Positions 23,850 to 33,454 of a DNA stretch of 36,589 bases are shown piece after piece. The position numbers were made by a program, and so were the translations under genes. The stretch is from assembly GCA_903851385.1 (NCBI GenBank), contig CAINOC010000115.1, positions 1 to 36,589 on the forward strand. Reading direction: 5' to 3'. Position 1 is the stretch's first letter; every line of letters starts with the position of its first letter. Under the pieces are notes generated by a model. That model saw only the letters and a list, made by a program, of their open reading frames with translations, had not been told where the DNA came from and made no database searches. The DNA is from an uncultured Chlorobiaceae bacterium. Its GTDB lineage: Bacteria > Bacteroidota > Chlorobiia > Chlorobiales > Chlorobiaceae.

Positions 23850-26800
23850 GTGAGCGGCAATCCAACAGATCTTACCTTTTTTACAAACGACGGGAATCAG
23901 ACTCTTCTCGAAAGGTTTAAAGCTACTCTTGCTGATACCCGTTATTTTGATGTACTGGTCGGGTATTTCCAGTCAAGTGGGTTTTATCAACTCTATGATG
24001 CGATTGATCCTCTTGAAAAAACAAGAATACTTGTTGGACTTGCTCTGGATCGAGAGTCATACAAGGCAATCAGTATTTCACAAAATCAAGGCGTCTTTGA
24101 TTTTGACTCACATAGCAACACTAAAAAGCAATTTCAAACGAGTCTGATTGGAGAAGTTGAAACGTCATCAGAAAACGAGCAGGCACTTGAAATCGGGCTG
24201 AGAAAGTTTATTGAATTTCTCAAAGCGACATGCCCTGACCCCGAAATTGATAAAAAAAATGGCGGCAACGGACGGAAGCTTGAAATCCGGGCATTTCCCT
24301 CAAAAAATATTCATGCCAAGGTTTATATCGGTCGGTTCAAACCACAAGACCGGGATTACGGCTTTGTTATTACCGGTTCAAGTAACTTCTCCTATTCAGG
24401 CCTGGTTGCAAACCGGGAATTCAATGTAGAGCTGCGTCAGCGACGGGATGTGGAATTCGCACTTGAGCAGTTTGAAGCACTCTGGAAAGAGTCCGTTGAT
24501 ATCTCAGAGGAGTTTGTTGATACGGTTGAAAACAAAACCTGGCTGAATGACAAGATCACTCCCTATGAGCTTTACCTGAAGCTCATCTATGAATACATGC
24601 AGGAAGACATAAACCTTCAGAACGATATCCAGTTGTTTCTGCCGGACGGTTTTATGCCGCTGCAATACCAGCAACAGGCTGTTATACAGGCGCTAAAAAA
24701 GCTTAACGAGTATAATGGAGTTTTTTTATCTGATGTGGTTGGTCTGGGGAAAACCTTTATAGCTGCTCAATTATTACAGCAGGTCAGGGGTCGAATTCTG
24801 GTGATTTGTCCGCCTACGCTGAAAGCATACTGGGAAGAGAGCCTGCATGACTTTAGGGTTCCAGCAAGAGTAGAGTCTTTGGGGAAACTTGATCATATCG
24901 TTCGATTCGGCATTGATCGCTTTGATTATGTCGTCGTTGATGAGGCTCACCGTTTCAGAAATGAAAATACCCGTTCATACGCCGATTTGCTTGATATCTG
25001 CCGTGGGAAAAAGGTTATTCTCGTCACAGCAACTCCGATGAATAACACCATTGATGATATTTTTGCCCAGCTCAAACTTTTTCAGGCACCGAAAAATTCG
25101 ACGATTCCCGGTATTCCAAACCTTGAAAAATATTTCCAGACTCTTAGAAAACGATTTGATGGAATTGACCGCACCGATCCTGAATATAAAGAGCGAATCA
25201 AAGAGGTCTCCCGTGAGATTCGAGAGCGTATTCTGAAACATGTTATGGTACGGAGAACAAGGAAAGATGTTCTGACCTATTTTAAAGAGGACATGCTTCG
25301 CCAGAACCTTGGCTTTCCACAAATGCAAACCCCCAGAAAGATCGTTTATCGCTTTGAGGGTGAACTGGAGCACACCTTTAACACCACCATCAACCTGCTG
25401 CAATCGTTCCGCTACACTCGCTATATTCCGCTGCTTTATTATACCGGCAGCAAGCAGTTGTCCGAATTTGAAAAGCAGCAACAGCGAAATGTGGGTGGCT
25501 TCATGAAAGGCATTCTGATAAAACGCCTTGAAAGCAGCTTTTATGCTTTCCGGAATAGTCTGCGACGCTTTGTCGAGTCATACGAACGCTTCATCAGTAT
25601 GTTCCAGTCAGGCACGGTCTATATCAGTAAAAATATAGATGTCTACGATCTTCTTGAAAATGACGATATCGAAAAGCTTGAAGCATTTGTTGAAGCTGAA
25701 CAAGCCACTAAATACAGGTCGGAAGACTTTAAAGAGGATTTCCATGCTGATCTTCTGCACGATCTTGAAATTCTCAGGCAACTTGAAGCCCTCTGGCTCA
25801 GCGTTAAAGATGATCCGAAGCTTGATGTTTTTATTCACTGCCTTCGCACCGACAAAGAGCTGAAAAAACGCAAACTGGTTATTTTTACAGAATCACGCGA
25901 AACAGGAGAGTATCTCTTTGATCGTTTGAACAATGAGTTTCCAGGCAAGGCACTGTTTTTCAGTAGTAAAGGCTGCCTTTCCAGCAGATCAGGAGTCACA
26001 GTCAACCGCTCGAACGGTCGTGAACTGATTCAGGCAGCTTTTGATCCCAATCATAAAGCGCCTACTGATGAGGTGAGGATTCTTATTGCCACCGATGTGC
26101 TGGCAGAAGGAATGAACCTCCATCGGGCAAATATTCTGATCAATTACGACTTGCCCTGGAATCCCACAAGAGTGCTCCAGCGTGCAGGCCGTATCAACCG
26201 ACTTGGAACAGCACATTCCAATATTTTCATTTATAACTTTTTCCCGACCAGCCAGTCAGACATCCATCTTGGTCTTGAAGTCAACATCACCAACAAAATC
26301 CAGATGTTCCACGCCATTCTTGGTGAAGATGCCAAATATCTCTCTGAAGGAGAAGAAATCGGCAGTCAGGAACTCTTCGATACGTTGAACAACATCCGGT
26401 CATATACAGGCGAAGATGAAGATGGCGATTCCGAGTTGATGTACCTCGATATGATTAGAAAACTTCGCGACGAAAACCCGCAGCTTTTCGAAAAAATAAA
26501 ACGGCTACCCAAAAAAGCACGTTCCGGCAGGCTCGTTGACACTGCTGAGGTGAACCAACTGGTCACCTTTTTCCGGATAGGAAAGCTGAAAAAATTTTAC
26601 AGCAATACACTTGAACAGCCTGCTGAAATCACCTTTTTTGATGCGGCGCGGTTGCTTGAATGTCTCCCAGATATCCCTCGTCAACCGCTGCCTGGAGATT
26701 ACTACCATCTCCTTGAGCTGACCAAGCAGCAGTTTCAGCTCGATCTGCGCCTTGAAACAGATCCCATAAGCAGTTTGGGTGGTGGGCGCTCCAATACCAG

Positions 26801-27095
26801 CTATATCGAACATCGCCTCAAGGATAAAGCGTTTAAGCACTGCCAGAAGTTTACCGATAGCGATGAAGAGTTCATCGAGGTGCTCAGCAAGATGCTTTCG
26901 AGGGGAACAATTGCAAAAAAAGTAGCGCAAAGCGTTCGTAAAGAGCTGGAGAAAACGCTTGATCCGCTGGAGGTTATTACTATCCTGCGCAAAAATATTC
27001 GTGTTGTAGATACACCAGAAAGAGCATCCGAAACTACCACATCATCAAAACGGGAAGTCATTCTCTCCGGTTACCAGATTGCACAAAAGCAGTAA
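23850..27095 (+). CDS. PLD-nuclease-like / SNF2-family helicase protein of a restriction-like defence unit
   Basis: 1081 residues from GTG 23850, with AGGGA 9 bases upstream. The N-terminal about 230 residues form a phospholipase-D-like domain: His155-x-Lys157 (NIHAKVYIG) and GSSNFSYSGL. A superfamily 2 helicase follows: Q-like motif LQYQQQAV, Walker A DVVGLGKT with Lys301, DEAH at 364-367, TATPMNN (motif III), and in the second lobe ATDVLAEGMNLH and QRAGRINRLG (motifs V and VI). The C-terminal 300 residues are unrecognised. It probably moves on DNA and cuts with the PLD domain. It starts an operon with a methylase gene 6 bases after its stop. PLD plus SNF2 recalls parts of DISARM, but no drmA/drmB is present. 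Confidence 0.9.
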   Translation: MSGNPTDLTFFTNDGNQTLLERFKATLADTRYFDVLVGYFQSSGFYQLYDAIDPLEKTRILVGLALDRESYKAISISQNQGVFDFDSHSNTKKQFQTSLIGEVETSSENEQALEIGLRKFIEFLKATCPDPEIDKKNGGNGRKLEIRAFPSKNIHAKVYIGRFKPQDRDYGFVITGSSNFSYSGLVANREFNVELRQRRDVEFALEQFEALWKESVDISEEFVDTVENKTWLNDKITPYELYLKLIYEYMQEDINLQNDIQLFLPDGFMPLQYQQQAVIQALKKLNEYNGVFLSDVVGLGKTFIAAQLLQQVRGRILVICPPTLKAYWEESLHDFRVPARVESLGKLDHIVRFGIDRFDYVVVDEAHRFRNENTRSYADLLDICRGKKVILVTATPMNNTIDDIFAQLKLFQAPKNSTIPGIPNLEKYFQTLRKRFDGIDRTDPEYKERIKEVSREIRERILKHVMVRRTRKDVLTYFKEDMLRQNLGFPQMQTPRKIVYRFEGELEHTFNTTINLLQSFRYTRYIPLLYYTGSKQLSEFEKQQQRNVGGFMKGILIKRLESSFYAFRNSLRRFVESYERFISMFQSGTVYISKNIDVYDLLENDDIEKLEAFVEAEQATKYRSEDFKEDFHADLLHDLEILRQLEALWLSVKDDPKLDVFIHCLRTDKELKKRKLVIFTESRETGEYLFDRLNNEFPGKALFFSSKGCLSSRSGVTVNRSNGRELIQAAFDPNHKAPTDEVRILIATDVLAEGMNLHRANILINYDLPWNPTRVLQRAGRINRLGTAHSNIFIYNFFPTSQSDIHLGLEVNITNKIQMFHAILGEDAKYLSEGEEIGSQELFDTLNNIRSYTGEDEDGDSELMYLDMIRKLRDENPQLFEKIKRLPKKARSGRLVDTAEVNQLVTFFRIGKLKKFYSNTLEQPAEITFFDAARLLECLPDIPRQPLPGDYYHLLELTKQQFQLDLRLETDPISSLGGGRSNTSYIEHRLKDKAFKHCQKFTDSDEEFIEVLSKMLSRGTIAKKVAQSVRKELEKTLDPLEVITILRKNIRVVDTPERASETTTSSKREVILSGYQIAQKQ

Positions 27096-27101
27096 TTCGC
27101 T

Positions 27102-30100
27102 ATGGAAAAATCACAGGCAAAAGAGCTCATCAGGGATATATTTCAGAACTGTTTCCGGAGAGAGAACTACCAGCTTTTCCTTCGCAATCTCCTTAATGAT
27201 TTTGAAGTTCGCGACAAGCATTATGTCGGCAACCTTATTCCTCCAGCGTATCAGGAGCAGGTTACGCAATACTGGCGGATCGGCAAATATGTTGACCCTG
27301 AGGGCAATGAGATGGACCTTCTGGTAGTTGAACTCACTTCACTCTCCAAACTCGACCGTTCCCGTTCAATGTTACGAAGCTTTGCGGTGAACCGGTTGAA
27401 AAAATTTGAAAAAGAGTGCTCCCTCATTGCTTTTTATTCCAAAGAAGACAGCGGGGCGGACTGGCGTTTTTCATTTGTAAAAATTGAACATCAGGCGTTC
27501 AGGGATGAAAAAGGCAAAGTTCGTATCAAGGACGAGTTTACCCCAGCAAGGCGCTGCTCCTATCTGGTCGGGGAGCATGAAAACAGCCACACCGCCGCAT
27601 TGCAGCTTTTGCCGCTGCTTGAAAGAGACTACACTAATCCCCGGCTTGAGGAGATTGAGGCTGCTTTCAGCATCGAAAAAGTAACCGATGAATTTTTTGA
27701 GCAATACAAGGGGCTCTATATCAAGTTGTCTGAACAACTGGATCGGCAACCAATGTTCAAGAATACCTCTGGTGAAGAGCCGAATAACACCGTTGCCCGG
27801 TTTGCAAAAAAACTTCTCGGCCAGATTGTCTTTCTCTACTTTTTGCAGAAAAAAGGGTGGCTCGGTGTTGAGAAAGAGGATAAATGGGGAAGTGGATCAA
27901 GACGATTTATGCGTGATCGCTTCGGGCGAATAGCTGAAGAAGGAAAGAACTACTATCGCGATTTTCTGCAATACCTTTTTTATGAAGCACTAGCAAAAGA
28001 GCGCAAAGATCAGGATGATCCCGGTTATTACCAACGCTTTGACTGCAAAATTCCTTTTCTGAACGGAGGTCTCTTTGAGGCTGATTACGAGTGGCAAAAA
28101 GAAACCATCGATTTGCCGAACACTCTCTTCCATAACAACGAAAAGAATAAGGCAGGTGACGAGGGAACAGGGATTCTTGATATTTTTGACCGGTATAACT
28201 TTACCATAAAAGAGGATGAACCGCTTGAAAAAGAGGTTGCGGTTGATCCTGAAATGCTTGGCAAGGTTTTCGAAAATATGCTTGACGTGACAGAACGTAA
28301 AAGCAAGGGCGCATTTTACACTCCCCGAGAAATCGTTCACTACATGTGTCAGGAAAGCCTGATTCATTATCTCGATAATGTTTTGAACAATGCTCCCCCT
28401 GTTTTTAACGAAATCGGTCACAGTCAGACCAGCTTTTTTGGAAATGAGGTTCGAACCGGCCAACTTCAGCTCACTGAAGAAACAGAGGAGCTTAGTGTTC
28501 CGAAAGAGGATATCGAAACCCTGATCAGGAAGGGGCATCTCTTCATAGAGCACGATAAAGTTGCTTTTCAACGTGAGGAACGCATAGCTGAAGGGAAACA
28601 AAAATCAACAGAAATTACCCTGAAGCTTCCCGAATCAGTCAGAAAACATGCACAACTGATTGATAGCTATCTGGCCAGCATAAGAGCTTGTGATCCTGCT
28701 ATCGGGTCCGGTGCGTTTCCAGTTGGCCTGCTGCACGAAATCGTTACTGCCCGTTTGGCTCTGGAGGAGCATCTCGATCATCCGCAAACCATCTACGCAC
28801 TCAAACGGCACACCATTCGTGAAAGCCTTTACGGTGTCGATATTGATCAGAGTGCCATCGATATCGCCCGTCTGCGACTCTGGCTCTCGCTTATTGTTGA
28901 CGAGGAGGACTATAACACCATAGAGGCACTGCCGAACCTTGACTACAAAATTGTCAGGGGAGATACCCTTGTTGGGTTCCCTGACAATATTATCCGTGAC
29001 CACAGTCGCTACGAGGAGATCGAAGCACTCAAGCAGGAGTTCTATCAGGAAACCGATGAGTATCGTCGAAAAGAGCTTCGGGAACTCATCACAACCAGAC
29101 TCCATGAATTCCTCGCAACAGCAAGGCAGTATACCGGTTACACTGTTGATTTCGATTTTGAACTTTTCTTTTCCGAAGTCTGGCATCAAAAAGGTGGTTT
29201 CGACGTTGTAATCGGTAACCCGCCCTATGTGCAGATACAGAATTTCAGCGGAAAAGAGATTCAGAAAACATGGGAAAAACAGAACTACGAAACCTTTGCG
29301 AAAACAGGTGACATCTACTGCCTGTTTTACGAAAAAGGCTTTCGCCTGTTGCGAAAAAAAGGGGTACTTGCATTCATTACCTCAAACAAGTGGATGAGGG
29401 CTGGTTATGGCGAGAAAATCAGATACTTTTTTCTCAAGAAAACAGCCATCTGCAAATTGATAGATTTTGGCGATTCTCCGATATTCTCCGAGGCCACAAC
29501 CTACACTAATATTTTGCTCTTTGAAAAGACATCACGGCAACATGAATCCAAGGTATGGGACCTTTCTGCAGCTTATCTGAAGGCGACTTCATTGCTATGG
29601 ATTTTAGACAATAATTCCCAAGGGGCCGCTCTTTTTAGCGAAAAGAGTTTTGTCATTGTTGCCGCTAAATTGGCTGCAATTAAGAAACAGATTGAAGCAG
29701 TCGGTGTGCCACTAAAGAAGTGGGACATATCCATGAATTATGGAATTAAAACGGGTTATAACGATGCGTTTATTATCGATGGCAAGAAGAAAGACGAGTT
29801 GATTGCGCTTGACCCGAAAAACGTTGAAATCATTAAGCCAATCCTTCGCGGTCGAGATGTCAAACGCTACAGAGCAGATTTTGCTGATTTGTGGCTAATC
29901 GCCACCTTTCCTGCCTTGGATATCAATATTGATGAATATCCAGCAGTGCGCGAATATTTGAAATCATTCGGAAAAAAATTACATCAGACAGGAGAGGTAA
30001 TTGACAGGGATGAACAGGGGAATGTCATAAAAAGTCGAAAAGCGACAGGGAACAAGTGGTTCGAAACACAAGATCAGATTGCATATTACAAGGAATTTGA

Positions 30101-30686
30101 GAAAGAAAAGATTGTCTATGCAGAGATCGTTTTCGATTCAGCGTTCTATCTCGATACAAGTGGAATCTACCCTGAGGCTACCGCTTTCGTGCTCACTGGA
30201 GAGAATACAAGATACCTCACTGCGTTATTGAACTCTCAGTTACTTACGTTTGTATTTCGTGCATTTTATGCTGGCGGTGATTTGCGCGGCGACACATTCC
30301 GTTACAAAAAGGTTTTTCTTCAAAATCTGCCTGTGATTACATCAACAGGACAAGTGACTTCCTTGCTTGAACTGCTTGTCGATTATGTTCAAACGACAAA
30401 AGTAAAAAAACAAAAACTCCAATCCGCATTTTTCGAGCAGCTGATCGATGCTCTGGTCTATGAGCTTTATTTTTCTGATGAGTTGAAAAGAGCAGGAAAA
30501 GAGATTCAGAAACATCTCGGCGATGTGAAACCCCTTTTGGAGCAGATGACCGATACTGAAAAACTCGCTATCATCCAGAGCGAATTTGACCGGCTCTACG
30601 ACCCGAACCACCCTATACGTAACAACATTGAAACCCTCGACAGTGTCGATGAAGTTCGCATCATAAGGGAGGCATTGAAGAGATGA
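27102..30686 (+). CDS. Eco57I-type adenine-N6 DNA methylase with TaqI-like specificity domain
   Basis: 1194 residues. The N-terminal segment (about 45-150, with GNEMDLLVVEL) may be a PD-(D/E)XK-type nuclease fold; no complete active site could be assigned. The methylase core has SAM motif I ACDPAIGSGAFPVGLL (Asp531 region), LYGVDIDQSAIDIARLRLWL and the catalytic NPPY at 706-709. A C-terminal specificity region (about 870-1110: ILRGRDVKRYR, KIVYAEIVFDSAFYLD, LLNSQLLTFVFRAFYAGG) resembles the TaqI-like target-recognition domain. With the helicase-nuclease upstream it forms a restriction-modification-like system split over two proteins. It overlaps the downstream ATPase remnant by 4 bases (ATGA). 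Confidence 0.92.
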   Translation: MEKSQAKELIRDIFQNCFRRENYQLFLRNLLNDFEVRDKHYVGNLIPPAYQEQVTQYWRIGKYVDPEGNEMDLLVVELTSLSKLDRSRSMLRSFAVNRLKKFEKECSLIAFYSKEDSGADWRFSFVKIEHQAFRDEKGKVRIKDEFTPARRCSYLVGEHENSHTAALQLLPLLERDYTNPRLEEIEAAFSIEKVTDEFFEQYKGLYIKLSEQLDRQPMFKNTSGEEPNNTVARFAKKLLGQIVFLYFLQKKGWLGVEKEDKWGSGSRRFMRDRFGRIAEEGKNYYRDFLQYLFYEALAKERKDQDDPGYYQRFDCKIPFLNGGLFEADYEWQKETIDLPNTLFHNNEKNKAGDEGTGILDIFDRYNFTIKEDEPLEKEVAVDPEMLGKVFENMLDVTERKSKGAFYTPREIVHYMCQESLIHYLDNVLNNAPPVFNEIGHSQTSFFGNEVRTGQLQLTEETEELSVPKEDIETLIRKGHLFIEHDKVAFQREERIAEGKQKSTEITLKLPESVRKHAQLIDSYLASIRACDPAIGSGAFPVGLLHEIVTARLALEEHLDHPQTIYALKRHTIRESLYGVDIDQSAIDIARLRLWLSLIVDEEDYNTIEALPNLDYKIVRGDTLVGFPDNIIRDHSRYEEIEALKQEFYQETDEYRRKELRELITTRLHEFLATARQYTGYTVDFDFELFFSEVWHQKGGFDVVIGNPPYVQIQNFSGKEIQKTWEKQNYETFAKTGDIYCLFYEKGFRLLRKKGVLAFITSNKWMRAGYGEKIRYFFLKKTAICKLIDFGDSPIFSEATTYTNILLFEKTSRQHESKVWDLSAAYLKATSLLWILDNNSQGAALFSEKSFVIVAAKLAAIKKQIEAVGVPLKKWDISMNYGIKTGYNDAFIIDGKKKDELIALDPKNVEIIKPILRGRDVKRYRADFADLWLIATFPALDINIDEYPAVREYLKSFGKKLHQTGEVIDRDEQGNVIKSRKATGNKWFETQDQIAYYKEFEKEKIVYAEIVFDSAFYLDTSGIYPEATAFVLTGENTRYLTALLNSQLLTFVFRAFYAGGDLRGDTFRYKKVFLQNLPVITSTGQVTSLLELLVDYVQTTKVKKQKLQSAFFEQLIDALVYELYFSDELKRAGKEIQKHLGDVKPLLEQMTDTEKLAIIQSEFDRLYDPNHPIRNNIETLDSVDEVRIIREALKR

Positions 30687-31021
30687 AAATTCAGTCCATT
30701 GAAATTACCAACTACAAAGCAGCAGCAGTCTACACCCGTTCAGCCTTTGAAAAAATTATCCGCACTTACTGCGAAAAAAAGAAAAAGAAACTGGTGTTCA
30801 AATCCAGACTGAAAGAATACAGCTCACAGGATTTCTGGCAAGAAGAAAAGCCTGATCTGCAGCCAATAACCATAACAGATATCGAACAATATCGCAATCT
30901 TGTTCTCAACGCCTTCAGCCACTTCAACACCGAAAAACACGAAATCCGAACAGAACTTCATTTAAATATGACTTCGGGCTCCAACTCTTCTAACAAAAAG
31001 GAGATTGGAATCAGTGAATAG
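30683..31021 (+). pseudogene. Internally deleted SMC/RecF-like ATPase (N-terminal strand fused to C-terminal end)
   Basis: 112 residues. The first 13 (MKIQSIEITNYKA) are the opening beta-strand of RecF/SMC/AAA-type ATPases, which normally continues into a Walker A. Instead the frame jumps to AAVYTRSAFEKIIRTYCEKK, then RLKEYSSQDFW, then RNLVLNAFSHFNTEKHEIRTEL. That block resembles the extreme C-terminus of large defence-associated ATPases. Everything between, including Walker A, signature and Walker B, is gone, and the last 20 residues look frameshifted. The ATG overlaps the methylase stop, so the ancestral operon had three coupled genes. The product cannot be an ATPase. Confidence 0.7.
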
Positions 31022-31128
31022 CGCATCCACTTGATAGGCAAATATAAGAGTGGGTTTGAAGCTTGATTATGAGAAATGATCGAAATATCGCATTCAAAAA
31101 GAGATCATAACCAGATGGAGAATAAAGG

Positions 31129-31461
31129 ATGAGCAAGAAAAAAGAGGTATCCATTGTCCGTTCTTCGGCAGCTGAATACTTGACCTTTGTTGCGGCCGGT
31201 GGCAATTCTGAGGCCAGTGTGGAAATGCGCTATGAGAACGAGAATATCTGGCTGACGCAGAAGATGATGGCTACCCTTTATGATGTCTCGGTTTCGGCTA
31301 TCAACCAGCACTTAAAACGCATTTTTGCCGATAATGAGCTTGAACCAGGGGCAACTGTTAAGCAATACTTAATAGTTCAAACTGAGGGCAGTCGGGAAGT
31401 TCGGCGTGAAGTTGAACACTATAATCTTCAGGCAATCATCGCCGTCGGCAACGGGCACTGA
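31129..31461 (+). pseudogene. RhuM-family protein, N-terminal fragment
   Basis: 110 residues. RSSAAEYLTFVAAGG, then MRYENENIWLTQKMMATLYD, then INQHLKRIFADNEL and IVQTEGSREVRREVEHYNLQ are characteristic of the RhuM (virulence-associated DNA-binding-like) family, whose members are usually about 330 residues long. The frame breaks right after IIAVG, so two thirds are missing. RhuM genes are common in restriction islands; this copy is a relic. Confidence 0.82.
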
Positions 31462-31629
31462 CTATCCCTGATAAACCCCGAAGCAAAGGAACGATAATAA
31501 GGATAAACCGTGTTGAAGCATCTGAAAATAAAAAAAACAAGACCATTATCAGCTATGGAGCTGGTATTTTTCGAAGGGCATACCGTAAGCCCACGGTTTT
31601 TCAGCAAAAGCTAAGCGCTGATAGTGTTA
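31462..31629. other. Short stretch between gene relics
   Basis: A plus-strand frame runs open to a TGA at 31638 (LTIPDKPRSKGTIIRINRVE near its start) in a different phase from RhuM. It may be the tail of another damaged island gene, but no family or start could be assigned. Confidence 0.25.
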
Positions 31630-31848
31630 TTATATTATGACAAGCTGGATTAACCCTTTACTATACCCATTGGCAATGCCAATCTGTTCTACGCTTGTAA
31701 TGTATTGCTCGTTTTCTTTCTCCTCAATTGTTTCAAGTTCTTGCCAGACTTGACTCTTCAACCAATCCGGCAGATTTTCATATGGCATCAATTTCGTTGC
31801 AAACGGTATTGATATGATCAAGCCCGTAGAGTAAAGCCGCTTCATCAA
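31630..31848 (-). pseudogene. C-terminal fragment of an Rpn/PD-(D/E)XK-transposase-like protein
   Basis: The minus-strand frame ends LPDWLKSQVWQELETIEEKE, then ITSVEQIGIANGYSKGLIQL. The Y-(V/I)-T-S-(V/I)-E-x-x-(G/A) block followed by a G-x-x-x-G repeat is the usual C-terminus of Rpn-type recombination-promoting nucleases. The nuclease domain is absent; the upstream part is replaced by the end of the Abi-like gene, which overlaps in another frame. Only about 31630-31800 is likely native. Confidence 0.5.
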
Positions 31849-32461
31849 TGCTCATCCAATGAAAAAATTGCAAGATGAGGTTGTAATGCTTTCGAGCGTA
31901 AGTGGTATTCTTTACAGGATTGCCAGGTAGGAAGCAAATAGGTTCATGATGCGCAATTCGATTTCTGATGTTATTAATAGTTGGGAGTTGGTTAAAAACA
32001 AACCTCTGATTATACTGCATGGCGGAAGTGCTCCGAGGTTTGGCTGGCAGAATATCGAGCAAAAATCGACCACAAGCCGTGAACTGCTTTGGAGCAAACA
32101 TATACCTCCAAAAACCAAAACCTAATTCAGCAACCAGTTTACAGTGAGTGTAAGAGTGGTTCAGCTTTTGGATTGCATCATTGATCGTGGTTTTAGTCAA
32201 CCTGCATTGCGAGTTATCAAAAATACCACCCGGAGCAGCAGCATTACGTAGCCAGTCGTTGCCGAAGGCGCCCGAGTAATGCTGGTCAATGGCATTTCGG
32301 AGGGCGATTTCAAAACAACTGATTACGGTAAAAAGCTCTTGGGATAGCTGCAGGTTCTTGCGATACATAGTCATAGCTTTACGGGTATTTCCTCTGCAAG
32401 CTGTCAAATAGCGCCCCATCCGGGCCGAAGTCATGATATTTTCAAAGTCGGTGTACCTCAT
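31778..32461 (-). CDS. Abi-family (Abi_2-like) protein with HEPN-type Rx4H motif
   Basis: 227 residues from ATG 32461 (MRYTDFENIM); a TTG nine codons earlier is an alternative. The opening SARMGRYLTACRGNTRKAMT, the block FTVISCFEIALRNAIDQHY (about 46-64) and the late INNIRNRIAHHEP carry the signature of Abi_2/AbiD/AbiF-type abortive-infection proteins. The R-x4-H motif (RNRIAH) of HEPN ribonucleases is intact. Such proteins are thought to cleave RNA when phage infection is sensed. It stands alone on the minus strand between relics of island genes. No partner antitoxin is seen. The last residues run into the Rpn-like fragment, so the C-terminus may be non-native. Confidence 0.78.
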   Translation of the reverse strand: MRYTDFENIMTSARMGRYLTACRGNTRKAMTMYRKNLQLSQELFTVISCFEIALRNAIDQHYSGAFGNDWLRNAAAPGGIFDNSQCRLTKTTINDAIQKLNHSYTHCKLVAELGFGFWRYMFAPKQFTACGRFLLDILPAKPRSTSAMQYNQRFVFNQLPTINNIRNRIAHHEPICFLPGNPVKNTTYARKHYNLILQFFHWMSIDEAALLYGLDHINTVCNEIDAI

Positions 32462-32640
32462 TTTTTGATTTCTACTTGCATAATTCAAGATCGGATGCTA
32501 AATTAATTGGATCTTATTCCCGGTAGTCCCTGAAGAAATTCAAACTGCCGGGTTTCGTTTTTTACGGCTGTCGGTATGCTGCAATTTATAAGCCGTCTGT
32601 AGATTCCCGTACATGAATCCTCATATTCAATCGAGAGCCC

Positions 32641-33354
32641 CCCTTTCAGTGTTATAGAGAAACCTTTCAGATTGCCATCGAAAAGTTACTTGATTTTTAT
32701 CAAATTCACAGTAATTCTTTTCCGCTGAATGAAGTAAAATGGATTTCAATTTTTTTCAATCAGGCCTGTGTGACCTGTCTCCTGTTCAAAGGAACAAGCA
32801 AGGTAAATGTCCTTGATCGCAAGAATTTTGCCGGCGGCATAGTTGCCGACATCGAGGAGAGCATGCGCTTTATTGAACGGAACACGCGAACAGCCTACCG
32901 GATCGAGAAGCTCCAGCGTGAGGATATTACCCAGTACCCTGTTGCTGCTTTGCGGGAGGCTCTCACCAATGCTGTTATGCACCGTAACTGGTTTATTGAG
33001 GGTGCCAATGTATTTGTAGAAATTTTCGAGGATCGCATTGAGTTATCAAGTCCCGGTGGCCTTCCGAAAGGAATGCTTCCTGAAGATCTCGGGAACAAAA
33101 ACTTGCGGCGCAACCCCCTGATTGCCGCTTTGCTGCATCGCATCGCTTTTATTGAGAAAGCTGGAACTGGTATCCGAAGGATGCGTGACGGGGCACGGGA
33201 GCTGGGATATCCAGAACCTACGTTTGCTGCGGATAACTTTTTTACCGCTCTTTTCCGTCCAATCACTTTAACGGATGAAAAGGATACCCCGCAAGTCTTG
33301 GCAATACTCCATTATAAAAGACAAAAAAAGAGAGAGATCCCTCACTTCGCATAG
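32641..33354 (+). pseudogene. AlbA_2/HATPase_c_4-type ATP-binding protein, truncated at both ends
   Basis: The plus-strand frame is open from at least 32641 without an ATG; a GTG lies at 32770. It encodes VTCLLFKGTSKVNVLDRKNF, then YPVAALREALTNAVMHRNWF (N-box of a GHKL ATPase), then RIELSSPGGLPKGM and AFIEKAGTGIRRMRDGARE. This is the middle and ATPase part of the large 'divergent AAA/AlbA' regulators found in restriction islands. The AlbA DNA-binding N-terminus is missing. The C-terminus is replaced after TLTDEKDTPQ by sequence running into a dispersed repeat (33333). It is a relic rather than a working gene. Confidence 0.72.
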
Positions 33355-33367
33355 GGATGACAAGGGG
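33333..33367 (+). repeat. 35-nt dispersed repeat, left copy flanking HigBA
   Basis: AGAGATCCCTCACTTCGCAT followed by AGGGATGACAAGGGG. It matches 34385-34419 at 32 of 35 positions in direct orientation. ATCCCT/AGGGAT can pair as a 6-bp stem. It provides the foreign end of the truncated ATP-binding protein. Confidence 0.85.
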
Positions 33368-33454
33368 AATTGTATCGGAAAACTATCTGCTTATTCTAGC
33401 AAAGCATGGTGACTAAACCCTTCAGTGGATGGCCTACCCTGGTTGAATATATCC

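Noticed and set aside
26505-26930. 141-codon minus-strand frame inside the helicase gene
   Set aside because: Antisense shadow of a well-supported coding region.
27990-28601. 203-codon minus-strand frame inside the methylase gene
   Set aside because: Antisense to the conserved methylase sequence and without domains or a start signal.
23850-30686. DISARM defence system
   Set aside because: SNF2 helicase, PLD domain and methylase are present, but the defining drmA and drmB genes are not, and the PLD domain is fused to the helicase.
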